Of a stretch of 64,000 nt of DNA, positions 24,148-32,599 are shown one piece after another (the stretch's first letter is position 1; each line of letters starts with the position of its first letter). The notes under the pieces were generated by a model that worked only from the letters and a program-made list of their open reading frames with translations, made no database searches and was not told the DNA's origin. Source of the DNA: CAWJMN01 sp963844055 (GTDB lineage Bacteria; Planctomycetota; Planctomycetia; Pirellulales; Pirellulaceae); contig CAWJMN010000001.1 of assembly GCA_963844055.1 (NCBI GenBank), forward strand, positions 1,736,001-1,800,000. Reading direction: 5' to 3'. The translations under genes and the position numbers were made by a program.

Positions 24148-25350
24148 ATGACTGATTCAATGTTCAAAAATCACTATCAGGTGTTGATTGTTGGGGGCGG
24201 GACGGCAGGCATTACGGTGGCGGCTCAGCTTCGGCGAAAGCTAAAGAAGTTTGACGTGGCTATTGTTGAGCCATCGACCAAGCACTATTACCAGCCGCTT
24301 TGGACATTGGTGGGCGCAGGTGTTTTTCCTAAAGAGCAAAGCGAGCGGGAGGAATCTGCGTTCATTCCCAAGGGAGCGGATTGGATTCGCGAGGCCGTCG
24401 CAGAATTCCATCCCGAGGAAAATTACATCGTGACGCGCGAGGGGCGGCGGATCAGCTATGACTTTTTAGTCGTAGCGCTGGGGATTCAAATTGATTGGGA
24501 TAAGATTCCAGGGCTGAAGGAGGGAATTGGCCGCCAGCAGATCTGTAGCAACTACTCCTATCAACAGGTCGATTACACGTGGGAGTGCGTTCGCAATTTC
24601 CAGGGGGGAACGGCACTGTTTACGATGCCGAACACGGCCGTAAAGTGTGGTGGTGCTCCACAAAAGATCATGTATTTGGCTGAGGATTACTTTAATCGAT
24701 CAGGGGTGCGCAATAAGGCTAAAGTGGTGTTTGCCTCGGCGCAAGGGTCCTTGTTTGCGGTTGAGAAGTATCGCAAAACGCTGGAACAAGTTGCCAAACG
24801 GAAAGAGATCGACATTCGGCTCAAACATAATTTGGTAGAGCTGAAGCCCGATAGCAAGGAAGCGGTGTTTGAAAACTTGGAAACGAAGGAACGTGTGACC
24901 ATCCCGTTTGACATGATCCATGTGACGCCACCGATGAGCGCTCCGGATATTATTAGGACCAGTGCGCTAGCGAATGCAGCGGGCTGGGTCGATGTAGATA
25001 AATACACCTTGCAGCATCCCAAGTTCTTCAATGTCTTTCCGATCGGAGATTGCAGTGGGCTGCCGACTTCAAAAACGGGGGCTGCGATTCGTAAGCAGGC
25101 ACCCGTATTAGTGAAGAATCTGGTTTCGGCAATCAATGGGGAGCCGCTTACGGCCAAGTACGATGGCTATACCTCGTGCCCCATTGTGACCGGCTATGGA
25201 AAGCTCGTGTTGGCCGAGTTTGACTATGAGGGTAAGCCGCAAGAGACGTTCCCTTTTGATCAATCGAAAGAACGGCTGTCGATGTACTTGCTCAAGGCCT
25301 ATGCACTTCCTCGGCTGTATTGGGGTGGGATGTTGCGGGGTCGGGCGTAA
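24148..25350 (+). CDS. sqr: Sulfide:quinone oxidoreductase
   Basis: A 400-residue FAD enzyme that oxidises sulfide to sulfane sulfur and passes electrons to quinone, peripheral to the membrane. The FAD-binding loop LIVGGGTAG is at residues 13-21. C167 in VKCGGAPQK and C344 in YTSCP fit the redox-active pair of type II (SQRDL-like) enzymes. GDCSGLPTSKTGAAIRKQ (about residues 298-315) is the second FAD motif. It is the central enzyme of the operon begun at 20596, after a 110-base gap that could hold a secondary promoter. A C-terminal segment with LLKAYALPRLYW probably touches the membrane. Confidence 0.92.
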   Translation: MTDSMFKNHYQVLIVGGGTAGITVAAQLRRKLKKFDVAIVEPSTKHYYQPLWTLVGAGVFPKEQSEREESAFIPKGADWIREAVAEFHPEENYIVTREGRRISYDFLVVALGIQIDWDKIPGLKEGIGRQQICSNYSYQQVDYTWECVRNFQGGTALFTMPNTAVKCGGAPQKIMYLAEDYFNRSGVRNKAKVVFASAQGSLFAVEKYRKTLEQVAKRKEIDIRLKHNLVELKPDSKEAVFENLETKERVTIPFDMIHVTPPMSAPDIIRTSALANAAGWVDVDKYTLQHPKFFNVFPIGDCSGLPTSKTGAAIRKQAPVLVKNLVSAINGEPLTAKYDGYTSCPIVTGYGKLVLAEFDYEGKPQETFPFDQSKERLSMYLLKAYALPRLYWGGMLRGRA

Positions 25351-25461
25351 GGCTTCCTAGTATGGGATGGTTATCCAGTGATGCAGGAAGGGCTAAAATG
25401 GTTGGGCACTTCACGGGAAAAACGGATTGACGAATGGCACTTTAATGGCTTAGGTGATGTG

Positions 25462-26187
25462 ATGGTTAGTAAAGCGGTGGTTTTGCGTGCAGGTTTGGCG
25501 GCGTTTGTGGTCTTGGCGATCGTTGGACTGGTCCATTCGCAAGAGAAGAGCGTTGCGCCAGGCATCAACAAGCCTTTTCAAAAGCCGGACGTCACCGAGT
25601 TTCAAGGGAAGTTTGAAAAAGAAGGGCGTGAGGCCTTTGATAACCGCGAAAAGATCGTGGAGGCATGTCAGCTACGTGCAAGGATGGCCATTGCCGACGT
25701 GGGGGCTGGGACGGGGCTGTTCACACGGTTGTTTTCTGTGGGCGTAGGAGGCAAGGGGCAGGTTTACGCTGTCGATGTTTCCAAGGAGTTTGTCGATCAT
25801 ATCGAGCGAACGGCACGCCAAGAGAATCGGATGAACGTTCAAGGGATTGTATGTAAGCCGGATTCTGCCGAGTTGCCGGAAGCTTCTGTCGACTTGGTGT
25901 TTTTATGTGATACCTATCATCACTTTGAGTTCCCGCAAAAGACGATGCAGTCAATTCATCGAGCGCTGAAGCCTGGCGGGCGAGTCATTGTGGTGGATTA
26001 TCAGCGAATTGCCGGGAAGAGCACCGAGTGGGTGATGAGCCACGTCCGCGCGGGACAAGATGTGGTGGAGAAGGAAATCACCGAATGTGGTTTTGAGCGC
26101 GTCCGCGAGGTGAAAGGGCTGCTGAAAGAGAACTACATGGTGGAGTTTGTGAAAGTGGCTGGGCCTAAGGAGGCTGGAAAAAAATAG
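25462..26187 (+). CDS. Membrane-anchored class I SAM-dependent methyltransferase
   Basis: A 241-residue protein with an N-terminal hydrophobic segment (about residues 8-24, ending GLVHSQ) that could anchor or export it. It is followed by a class I methyltransferase core: VGAGTG (SAM loop, about residues 75-80), YAVDVSKEF (acidic residue that binds ribose), LPEASVDLVFLCDTYHHF and LKPGGRVIVVDYQR. The ATG at 25462 is chosen because it opens the hydrophobic segment; upstream starts have poorer context. It follows SQR by 111 bases and precedes a terminator, so it closes the operon. Methylating a thiol or sulfide would fit but is only inference. Confidence 0.82.
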   Translation: MVSKAVVLRAGLAAFVVLAIVGLVHSQEKSVAPGINKPFQKPDVTEFQGKFEKEGREAFDNREKIVEACQLRARMAIADVGAGTGLFTRLFSVGVGGKGQVYAVDVSKEFVDHIERTARQENRMNVQGIVCKPDSAELPEASVDLVFLCDTYHHFEFPQKTMQSIHRALKPGGRVIVVDYQRIAGKSTEWVMSHVRAGQDVVEKEITECGFERVREVKGLLKENYMVEFVKVAGPKEAGKK

Positions 26188-26198
26188 CCGGATTCATG

Positions 26199-26220
26199 CG
26201 GGGCTAGATTGCCCCGTTTT
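26199..26220 (+). terminator. Rho-independent terminator of the sulfur operon
   Basis: A perfect 6-base GC stem (CGGGGC at 26199-26204, GCCCCG at 26211-26216) with a 6-base loop, followed by TTTT, 11 bases after the methyltransferase stop. Confidence 0.8.
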
Positions 26221-26478
26221 GGTGCAGGGCTTGAATCTAGGGCTTGGTTTAGGCCGGGGAGAAGGGAGTCGATTCCAAGGGGAATTGGGCTCGAATGCGG
26301 AAGAGGTGAGTTTTGCTCCCCCCGGCAGTTGCGACATGTTGATAGTGCTAGGATGGAAGTAGGCAGTTCAACGTACTGCCGAAATGCATGAGCCCAATTG
26401 GCAAACAGGCCGAGGGGCAAGCGAACATGCAATCGAAACCCGCCTTGGTACCCCACCTCTCTTGAAAGGAAAGTGCAG

Positions 26479-26778
26479 ATGGCAACTTTCATCACGACGA
26501 TCAAATTCACCCAGCAGGGAATCAAAGGGATTGATGATACAACGAAGCGTGCTGCGGCTCTAAAGGCTGCAGGTAAGAAGATGGGAGTCAAAGTGACGAA
26601 CATCTATTGGACGCTGGGTGATCATGACGGGGTGCTAATCTTTGAAGCCGCCGATGATGAGACGGCGACAACCCTGCTGTTGCATTTAGGGGCTTCCGGA
26701 AACGTTCATACGACAACGGTACGAGCGTTTACTGCCGCCGAGATGGATAAGATTCTGACCAAGGTACACGTTGGCTAA
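26479..26778 (+). CDS. GYD domain protein
   Basis: A 99-residue single-domain protein. TFITTIKFTQQGIKGIDDTTKRA (residues 3-25) and NIYWTLGDHDGVLIFEAADDETA (40-62) match the GYD family, a dimeric alpha/beta barrel-like fold of unknown activity. The ATG at 26479 has a gaaagga site. It is behind the sulfur-operon terminator and therefore probably has its own promoter in the 250-base gap. No catalytic residues can be assigned. Confidence 0.88.
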   Translation: MATFITTIKFTQQGIKGIDDTTKRAAALKAAGKKMGVKVTNIYWTLGDHDGVLIFEAADDETATTLLLHLGASGNVHTTTVRAFTAAEMDKILTKVHVG

Positions 26779-26816
26779 AGGGCCGCGAGTGGCGGTGAGT
26801 TGTTCATTCGGTTGGC

Positions 26817-26889
26817 GCCAGACCTTGGTTTTTTTAAGGAGAATAGTCGCATGAGGTGTTTTATGATGCAAGTTAAGTTGGCTAGCTAA
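26817..26889 (+). pseudogene. Truncated 5' end of a TIGR03067-type gene
   Basis: The 51 bases 26817-26867 align without gaps to 27960-28010, the leader, ribosome site and start of the intact TIGR03067 gene, with about seven differences; both contain taaggagaatagtcgcatga. The frame from 26851 reads MRCFMMQVKLAS and stops at 26889. Only the 5' end survives. The LRR-like gene at 26954 separates it from the intact copy. Confidence 0.75.
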
Positions 26890-26953
26890 CGCTGAGATGC
26901 TGATACGTTGTGCGCGGACGGCGAAATAGAAGGCGACGTTAAGTGGTGTTTGA

Positions 26954-27844
26954 ATGGGACGCTGGCAAATCTCATTGCGTTCAGTGCTGGTTGGCGTATT
27001 CGGCGTGTCAATTGTCTTGGCTTGCCTAATACGTGGTGCTTCTATTCGTTCTCGTTCGGTAAGGCACCTGGCAGGCTTTGGCGTTGACGTTTGGAGTTAT
27101 GAAAGTGACTCTGAAGCACCTTTTGTCGCCAGGTCTTTCCATGGCCCCTATAGGAGCGATGTCGGAATTAATATCGGTGGTCGATCACACCCCGAATGCG
27201 ATTACACATCGCTCAAATACTTCCCGAAGGTCATTTATTTGTCGTTCGACAACACTGACGCGATCGAGAATGTGCTTAGGAATGTCTCGGATCCGTTGAC
27301 GGTTCGAACTTTGTGTATTGCCAACTCCGATATTACTCACGCGTCTATAGTTGAAATGAAGCGGTATCAATCGCTGGAACGCCTAACTCTCTATCGGTGT
27401 AAGATTGATGCAGATGATTTTCAAGTGCTTCAGAACCTGCAAGGCTTAGTTCATTTGAGCTTAGCCGAATGCAGGGATTTGGGCGACTCGCATGTTAAGC
27501 AGATTGTCACCAATCTTGGCTCGCAAGTTTCTGAAATGGATCTAAGTGGGACTGCGGTGACTGATAATGGACTGGCCGATGTTTGCAAGATACGAAGGCT
27601 TGAGACTTTAAACGTTAGTGGCACAGCGATTAACGGGAGCGGATTGATGGTTTTAGATGCTGGATGCTCGCTGAAGGAGCTGTATGCAAACAAAACCAAT
27701 ATTTTGGCAGAGAACATCGGCCATTTACTGGCGCTTAAGACGAACGACTTTCGTCTTCATATTCTAGGGACACCGATTCACCATGCTGATATCCCAGAAT
27801 TTGTCGAGCGCTGGGGGCGTGTTAATGTGCTTGTGGGACGATAG
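26954..27844 (+). CDS. Membrane-anchored leucine-rich-repeat protein
   Basis: A 296-residue protein beginning MGRWQISLRSVLVGVFGVSIVLAC, the usual planctomycete 'xFSLRxLL' membrane anchor. From about residue 95 it consists of irregular leucine-rich repeats of about 23-26 residues (LTVRTLCIANSDIT, LERLTLYRCKIDADDF, LVHLSLAECRDLGDSHV, VSEMDLSGTAVTDNGL, LETLNVSGTAINGSGL), of the RNI-like type. It is likely a binding protein facing the periplasm or paryphoplasm. No good ribosome site precedes the ATG. It lies between the truncated and the intact TIGR03067 5' ends, so it may be an insert. Confidence 0.72.
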   Translation: MGRWQISLRSVLVGVFGVSIVLACLIRGASIRSRSVRHLAGFGVDVWSYESDSEAPFVARSFHGPYRSDVGINIGGRSHPECDYTSLKYFPKVIYLSFDNTDAIENVLRNVSDPLTVRTLCIANSDITHASIVEMKRYQSLERLTLYRCKIDADDFQVLQNLQGLVHLSLAECRDLGDSHVKQIVTNLGSQVSEMDLSGTAVTDNGLADVCKIRRLETLNVSGTAINGSGLMVLDAGCSLKELYANKTNILAENIGHLLALKTNDFRLHILGTPIHHADIPEFVERWGRVNVLVGR

Positions 27845-27993
27845 TGCATCTGCCCGTGTATTGCGTGTGGCGAAAGGGGTGAGCTAGTTGCCTATTGTGT
27901 TGGAAGGTTCATAAGTGTTCATCGTCGACTTCCTGCCGTTGATCATTGGCAGGGAAGTTGCCAGACTTTGGTTTTCTTAAGGAGAATAGTCGC

Positions 27994-28470
27994 ATGAAAC
28001 GTTTTATGACGCTGTGTGGAATTTCTGCTGCTTTGGTGATGGTAGTGGCGATGGTGGCATTTGGCGAAGATGCCAAGGAGCAGGCGATCAAGCAGGATCG
28101 CAAGCTGATCGAAGGGACTTGGGTTGTCGTTAAGCTAGAAGTGAATGGCAACAAGGCCGAGGAGGCCGATGCCCGTAAGTTAACGGTGGTGAACGGCTCA
28201 GATGGTAGCTGGACTTTGCTTTCCGGTGGTAAAGAAGTTGCCAAGGGAACGAGCACTATCGATCCGACGCAGAAGCCCAAAACGCTCGACTTTTCTCCGA
28301 GCGAAGGGGAAGACAAGGGGAAGCTGTATCTTGGAGTTTATGAGTATCTGGGTGAAAACCGCCGGCAAATGTGTTTTGCCCCCATTGGTGCACCCCGGCC
28401 AACGAGCCTGACTTCGTCACCCGGCAGCCAGCATATTCTGGTAGTGTTTGAGCGAGTGAAGGCCAAGTAG
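27994..28470 (+). CDS. TIGR03067 lipocalin-like exported protein
   Basis: A 158-residue protein. The signal peptide (MKRFMTLCGISAALVMVVAMVAFGED, cleavage about residue 24) is followed by IEGTWVVVKLEVNGNKAEE (about 38-56), LDFSPSEGEDKGK, GVYEYLGENRRQMCFAP and the ending VFERVKAK, which match the planctomycete TIGR03067 domain with its lipocalin-like barrel. The ATG at 27994 has a perfect aaggaga ribosome site. Its leader has a second, degraded copy upstream (26817). A ligand-binding periplasmic role is usually proposed; no ligand is known. Confidence 0.87.
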   Translation: MKRFMTLCGISAALVMVVAMVAFGEDAKEQAIKQDRKLIEGTWVVVKLEVNGNKAEEADARKLTVVNGSDGSWTLLSGGKEVAKGTSTIDPTQKPKTLDFSPSEGEDKGKLYLGVYEYLGENRRQMCFAPIGAPRPTSLTSSPGSQHILVVFERVKAK

Positions 28471-28477
28471 GCGGCCG

Positions 28478-28519
28478 TAAAAAACTTGGGCCGCAAACAA
28501 CAAGTGTGTGCGGCCCAAG
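28478..28519 (-). terminator. Rho-independent terminator for the minus-strand oxidoreductase
   Basis: An 11-base perfect stem (CTTGGGCCGCA at 28485-28495, TGCGGCCCAAG at 28509-28519) is followed on the minus strand by TTTTTTA. It lies between convergent genes and may also slow the plus-strand transcript. Confidence 0.85.
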
Positions 28520-28550
28520 AGGATTGTCCGAGAGCGTTGCCAGAGACGAA

Positions 28551-29870
28551 TTAGGCGATCTCGTAGCCTTTGCGCTGAGCTCGCTTTTGCCATGCATTTG
28601 CCTCTTCATCACCAACGATTTGCTCTGTGGCGGCATCCCACTTGAGTGGCCGTCCGAGACGCATGGCGATGTTTGCCAAATGGCAAGTCGTGAGGTGGCG
28701 GTGATGGGTGTAGACATCGGAGATCGGCAAGCTGCGATCACGCGTGCATTCGACGAAGTTCCCCATGTGGTTGCCCCACTTTTTGCCTTTGCAAAGAGCC
28801 TTGAGAACATCGTCCCCCAGCGGGTTGGTTGCTAGGTCCTCTACGGGTTTGCCGGTGAGCTTGCCACGATTGACGAAGTAGCGTCCCTTTTCGCCTTCGA
28901 ACATCACGCCATTATCAAAGCCGAGGTCGGGAGCGTTGTCGCGAATCAGCATCTCGACGCCGTTGGCAAACATGCACTTGATGTTGAACGTAAGTGCCGC
29001 ATTGAAGGTGTCATCCTTGGTGGGGTAACCCTTTTCGTAGGGAACGGGATGTTCGGCGGCAACCACCTCGACGGTTTGCGGGCCGGAGGTATCCATGCCA
29101 ATCGCCCACTGGGCAATGTCGACGTGGTGAGCTCCCCAGTCGGTCATCTTGCCGCCGGAGTATTCATACCACCAGCGGAAGTCATTGTGACAACGCTGCT
29201 GGATGTATTCGACCAGCGGAGCTTGGCCGAGCCACATTTCCCAGTTAAGGCCGGTAGGAGCCTGCGTCTTCTTGAAGGTGCCTCCCTTAGGTGCGCCACC
29301 GATGGCGACCGTGACGCGCTTGATTTTGCCGATGCGACCTTGCTGAGCAAGTGCGACAGCCTTTAGGAACTTGTCATCACTACGTTGCTGCGTACCTACT
29401 TGGAAAACCCGGCCGGTTTCCTTGACCACTTTGCAAAGGAGCTTGCCTTCATCAATGGTAAGCGTAAGTGGCTTTTGGCAATGGACATCTTTGCCTGCGC
29501 GAAGAGCATCGATGGCGATCTTGGTGTGCCAGTGGTCGGGGGTGCTGATCGTGACGAGTTCAATGTCTTTGCGATCAAGCAGCTTGCGGTAGTCTTCAAA
29601 GATTTCAGACTTGCCGCCGGCAATGTCGGAGTTGAGCTTTTCGGCATGGTTACGGTCAACGTCGCAGTTGGCGACGATATCGCCAAATTGCTTAATCGCC
29701 TGGGCATCGCCCCGGCCCATGCCACCGTTGCCAATGCAACCGACCAAAGGCCGATTGTTTTTGGACTTGGTCTCGTCAGCGATGGTGCGTTCTTGCCAGA
29801 AAAAGTAGGGAGTGGCGGCGGCCGCAGCAGATGCGGCGAGGACTTGGCGGCGGGAGAAATGACTGGACAT
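28551..29870 (-). CDS. Tat-exported Gfo/Idh/MocA family oxidoreductase (second copy)
   Basis: A 439-residue protein with Tat signal FSRRQVLAASAAAAATPYFF, Rossmann motif VGCIGNGGMGRGD (about residues 42-54), STPDHWHTK, HCQKPLTLT (the EKP motif with glutamate replaced by glutamine) and GAHHVDIAQWAIGMD. A second clue to the family is the closing HRHLTTCHLANIAMRLGRPLKWD. The ATG has an aaagga site. It is the last gene of a minus-strand cluster after the isomerase (30038) and the frameshifted paralogue (31039). The NAD-dependent sugar dehydrogenase or glycosidase-like activity is general family knowledge; the substrate is unknown. Confidence 0.92.
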   Translation of the reverse strand: MSSHFSRRQVLAASAAAAATPYFFWQERTIADETKSKNNRPLVGCIGNGGMGRGDAQAIKQFGDIVANCDVDRNHAEKLNSDIAGGKSEIFEDYRKLLDRKDIELVTISTPDHWHTKIAIDALRAGKDVHCQKPLTLTIDEGKLLCKVVKETGRVFQVGTQQRSDDKFLKAVALAQQGRIGKIKRVTVAIGGAPKGGTFKKTQAPTGLNWEMWLGQAPLVEYIQQRCHNDFRWWYEYSGGKMTDWGAHHVDIAQWAIGMDTSGPQTVEVVAAEHPVPYEKGYPTKDDTFNAALTFNIKCMFANGVEMLIRDNAPDLGFDNGVMFEGEKGRYFVNRGKLTGKPVEDLATNPLGDDVLKALCKGKKWGNHMGNFVECTRDRSLPISDVYTHHRHLTTCHLANIAMRLGRPLKWDAATEQIVGDEEANAWQKRAQRKGYEIA

Positions 29871-30037
29871 TTCGATCGTCCTTTGTGGAGAGAGAAACTA
29901 AGGAAATGGCTGGGGATTGGTACTGCTAGAAGCATACCAAAGCCGAGGCTGGTTCTGCTATGAAAAAATGTAGACAGTCGTTATGCGAATTCGCTTTGTT
30001 TCCGTGGAGAATTGCCAAAAAAGCGGGTGTGCGGACC

Positions 30038-30964
30038 TTATTGAGGGGAAAGCAACTGAGTGAGGTAATTGCGTGAGCGATTGATCTCGTCCGTAACGGC
30101 CTCGGTGGTGTCCAAGATGGGAATCCCACGGGGGAAAGGGTGCATAAAGATCTCGGTCCAGCCGGTGTAGCGGATGTCGCGCAGTGCTTTTAGCAATGGT
30201 CCGAAGTTGAGGGGGCCACGGCCAGGCATTTGCAACAGTTCCTCTTCCTTGGGGAGTTTTTGCATGCAGCCATTGCCATGCTGCCAGGCGTAGAAAACGG
30301 CGATGGAGGAGTTAAGGTCGCGAATTAGCTGCGCCAAGAGAGTGGCATCTTGTGGCAAATGGTAGGGAGCCAACGCAACCGCCAGATGTTTGGAAGGCCG
30401 AAGCTCGATGAGCCATTTCAGGGCCTCGGGAGAGTCGATGAGGTTCTTGCTGTGGTTCTCAATCGCGATCGTGACGCCAGCCTCTTCCGCTGCGGCCAGA
30501 TGGGGCTTCATTTTTTCGACGAATGTTGTGATTGCCTGTTTGAGTTCTGCGCCGGCAAGGCCTGCGGGGCCTTCTCCGCCGGTCACCATCACTTGGCAGC
30601 CCAAACGTTTGGCAAGTTTCATTTCTTCTTGAAGGCCGAACGGTCCGAGTTTGTACTGGGTGATGCAGCCCAGAGAGACATTGTGCTGCTTCAAAAGCTG
30701 GGCAAACTTTTCCTCGCCCAGTTCAGCCAGTTGCTCCCGCTGGTTGCCATGCACTTTGGGCCAGATGTCGAGGGCGGACGCATCGATCTTTTTCAGTTCT
30801 GGCAGGATTGATGCGAGGTCGGTGTATCCATACATGCAGGAGGCAAGCATGTATTTCAGCTGGAAAGGGGTGTTGGGTTCGGCCTGTGCAGCACTTGGAA
30901 GCATTGCGCAGGAAAGTGCAGTGGCCGCCGAGGCCTGGACGAATTTGCGTCGCGTGAGGGACAT
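30038..30964 (-). CDS. Tat-exported sugar phosphate isomerase/epimerase family protein
   Basis: 308 residues from the ATG at 30964 (a GTG at 30973 is in frame). The Tat signal MSLTRRKFVQASAATALSCAML is followed by a TIM-barrel of the AP endonuclease 2/xylose isomerase-like superfamily: LDIWPKVHGNQREQL, VMVTGGEGPAG, VTIAIENHSKN (metal-binding Glu-Asn-His) and GWTEIFMHP near the C-terminus. Family members isomerise or epimerise sugars and cyclitols with a divalent metal. It lies between two Gfo/Idh/MocA genes on the same strand, so a joint periplasmic sugar or inositol pathway is likely. Confidence 0.88.
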   Translation of the reverse strand: MSLTRRKFVQASAATALSCAMLPSAAQAEPNTPFQLKYMLASCMYGYTDLASILPELKKIDASALDIWPKVHGNQREQLAELGEEKFAQLLKQHNVSLGCITQYKLGPFGLQEEMKLAKRLGCQVMVTGGEGPAGLAGAELKQAITTFVEKMKPHLAAAEEAGVTIAIENHSKNLIDSPEALKWLIELRPSKHLAVALAPYHLPQDATLLAQLIRDLNSSIAVFYAWQHGNGCMQKLPKEEELLQMPGRGPLNFGPLLKALRDIRYTGWTEIFMHPFPRGIPILDTTEAVTDEINRSRNYLTQLLSPQ

Positions 30965-31038
30965 CTTTGGCACCGGGTCTTGGAGGAAAGTGGCAGGTTG
31001 CTGAGCTGTTTGAAGAGGGTGGTGACGCCGTGGATTGG

Positions 31039-32375
31039 TTAGGCGACTTCATAGCCTTTGCGTTGATCTCGGCGAAGCATTTTGTCAGCGTCGGGAGCGT
31101 CAACGAACTGCTCGGTGTCTGGGTTCCAGCGAAGCGGCTTGCCCAGTCGCTGAGAAATGTTCCCCAGGTGGCAAAGGGTGGCGGAGCGATGTTGGCTGAC
31201 GATGTCGGAGATCGGGAGCTTGCGCGTTTGGGTACAGTCGTAGAAGTTGCCCATGTGGTTTTTGATAGAGTCGATCTTTCCGCTGCGTTCGGGCGCGAGT
31301 GGTTGTCGTGCTCATAGAGTTTGAAATCGCCACGATCCAGCGGACTGCGCATCAATTCGTCGACAGCTCGGCCAGCGATTGCACCGCGATTGACAAAGAT
31401 TCGTCCGGCTTCGCCTTCAAACATGACTCCGTTGCGGTTGTAGTCGCCACGTGGTGAATCGAGCACTTCCAGCTCTACGCCATTGGCATACCGATAGGTA
31501 GTGTGATAGTCGGTGGCAACGTTGAAGCTGTTTTCGGTAGTTGGGAACTTGGCGGTTCCCAATATCTCTACGGGGCCGGAGTGTTGTGCGCCGATTCCCC
31601 ACTGGGCAATGTCGAGATGGTGGGCGCCGGTGTCGGTCATCTCTCCGCCCGCGTATTCATACCACCACCGAAACGTGTAGTGGCTTCTTTCTGGTAGGTA
31701 GGGGACGTCGGGCGTTTGGCCCTGCCACAGGTCCCAGTTGAAGTGTTTAGGGATGGGATGGGGAACGAAGGGACCGCCTACGGAATTCTTTCCCATGACG
31801 ACGATCACTTTTTTCAGCTTGCCAATGCGTCCTGCTTGTACCATCTCTACTGCGAGACGAAATCGGGAATCACTGCGTTGCCACGAACCGACTTGAATGA
31901 CGCGGCCGGTCTCTTTGACAACGCGGTTGAGAATCTTGCCTTCATCAATAGTCAGGGAGAGTGGCTTTTCGACATAGACATCTTTGCCAGCTCGGCAAGC
32001 ATCAATCACCATCTTGGCATGCCAATGATCCGGGGTGCCGATCAGCACGACATCAATGTCTTTGCGCTGAAGTAGGTCATTGTAGTTTTCGTAAATGGCG
32101 GCCGAGCTGTTGAAGCTGGCGCGGGCCTGTTCGCGTACGTGCCGATCGACGTCACAAATCGCATAGACATCGCCAAAGGGGATTGCTTCACGAGTGATTA
32201 CAGAACCTTGGTACCGCATGCCAATGCAGCCAATGCGCCAGCGGTCATTGGGGGATTTGGGAGCGGTGGCTTCCTGAGCGTTAGCCGTAAAGGTGTACGG
32301 CAGGTTGGCAACTGTGGCGAGGCCAAGGGAGGCTTTTAGGGCGGTGCGGCGGGAAGGGAGACTAAGGTGGGACAT
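31039..32375 (-). pseudogene. Gfo/Idh/MocA family oxidoreductase, interrupted by one frameshift
   Basis: The first 361 codons read an intact Tat-exported oxidoreductase: SRRTALKASLGLATVANLPY, IGCIGMRYQGS, GTPDHWHAK, YVEKPLSLT, GAHHLDIAQWGI. The frame then passes into nonsense after HDNHSRP. Another frame supplies the expected ending (ERSGKIDSIKNH, MGNFYDCTQTRKLPISD, LCHLGNISQRLGKPLRWNP) to the stop at 31039. Restoring one base near 31290 (CGCCCGG instead of CGCCCG on the minus strand) gives 445 residues, the length of its paralogues. It is either a sequence error or a very young pseudogene. It is the first gene of the cluster with 30038 and 28551. Confidence 0.88.
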
Positions 32376-32599
32376 TACGCAGGTTCCGGGAGAAGGAGTG
32401 CGAAGATATCGTCAGTTGCGGTGCCCCAATCATAGCGGCTACGGGAGCGCGGTGAAACTAAGGTTGCTGATTGGCCTGTGTCAAAATAGAGCTAGGCTCC
32501 TCCCTCTCTTGATCTAGTACGACGGAACCAGAGCAAGGCCGTAGCAATTGAAAAGATGGCTGCAAATGCGAATGATGCTTGTTTAGGGAGGAAGGTAAT

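Noticed and set aside
29385..29963. 192-residue plus-strand frame
   Set aside because: Antisense to the Gfo/Idh/MocA gene at 28551-29870, with no domain and no ribosome site.
30350..30811. 153-residue plus-strand frame
   Set aside because: Antisense to the isomerase/epimerase gene and without a recognisable feature.
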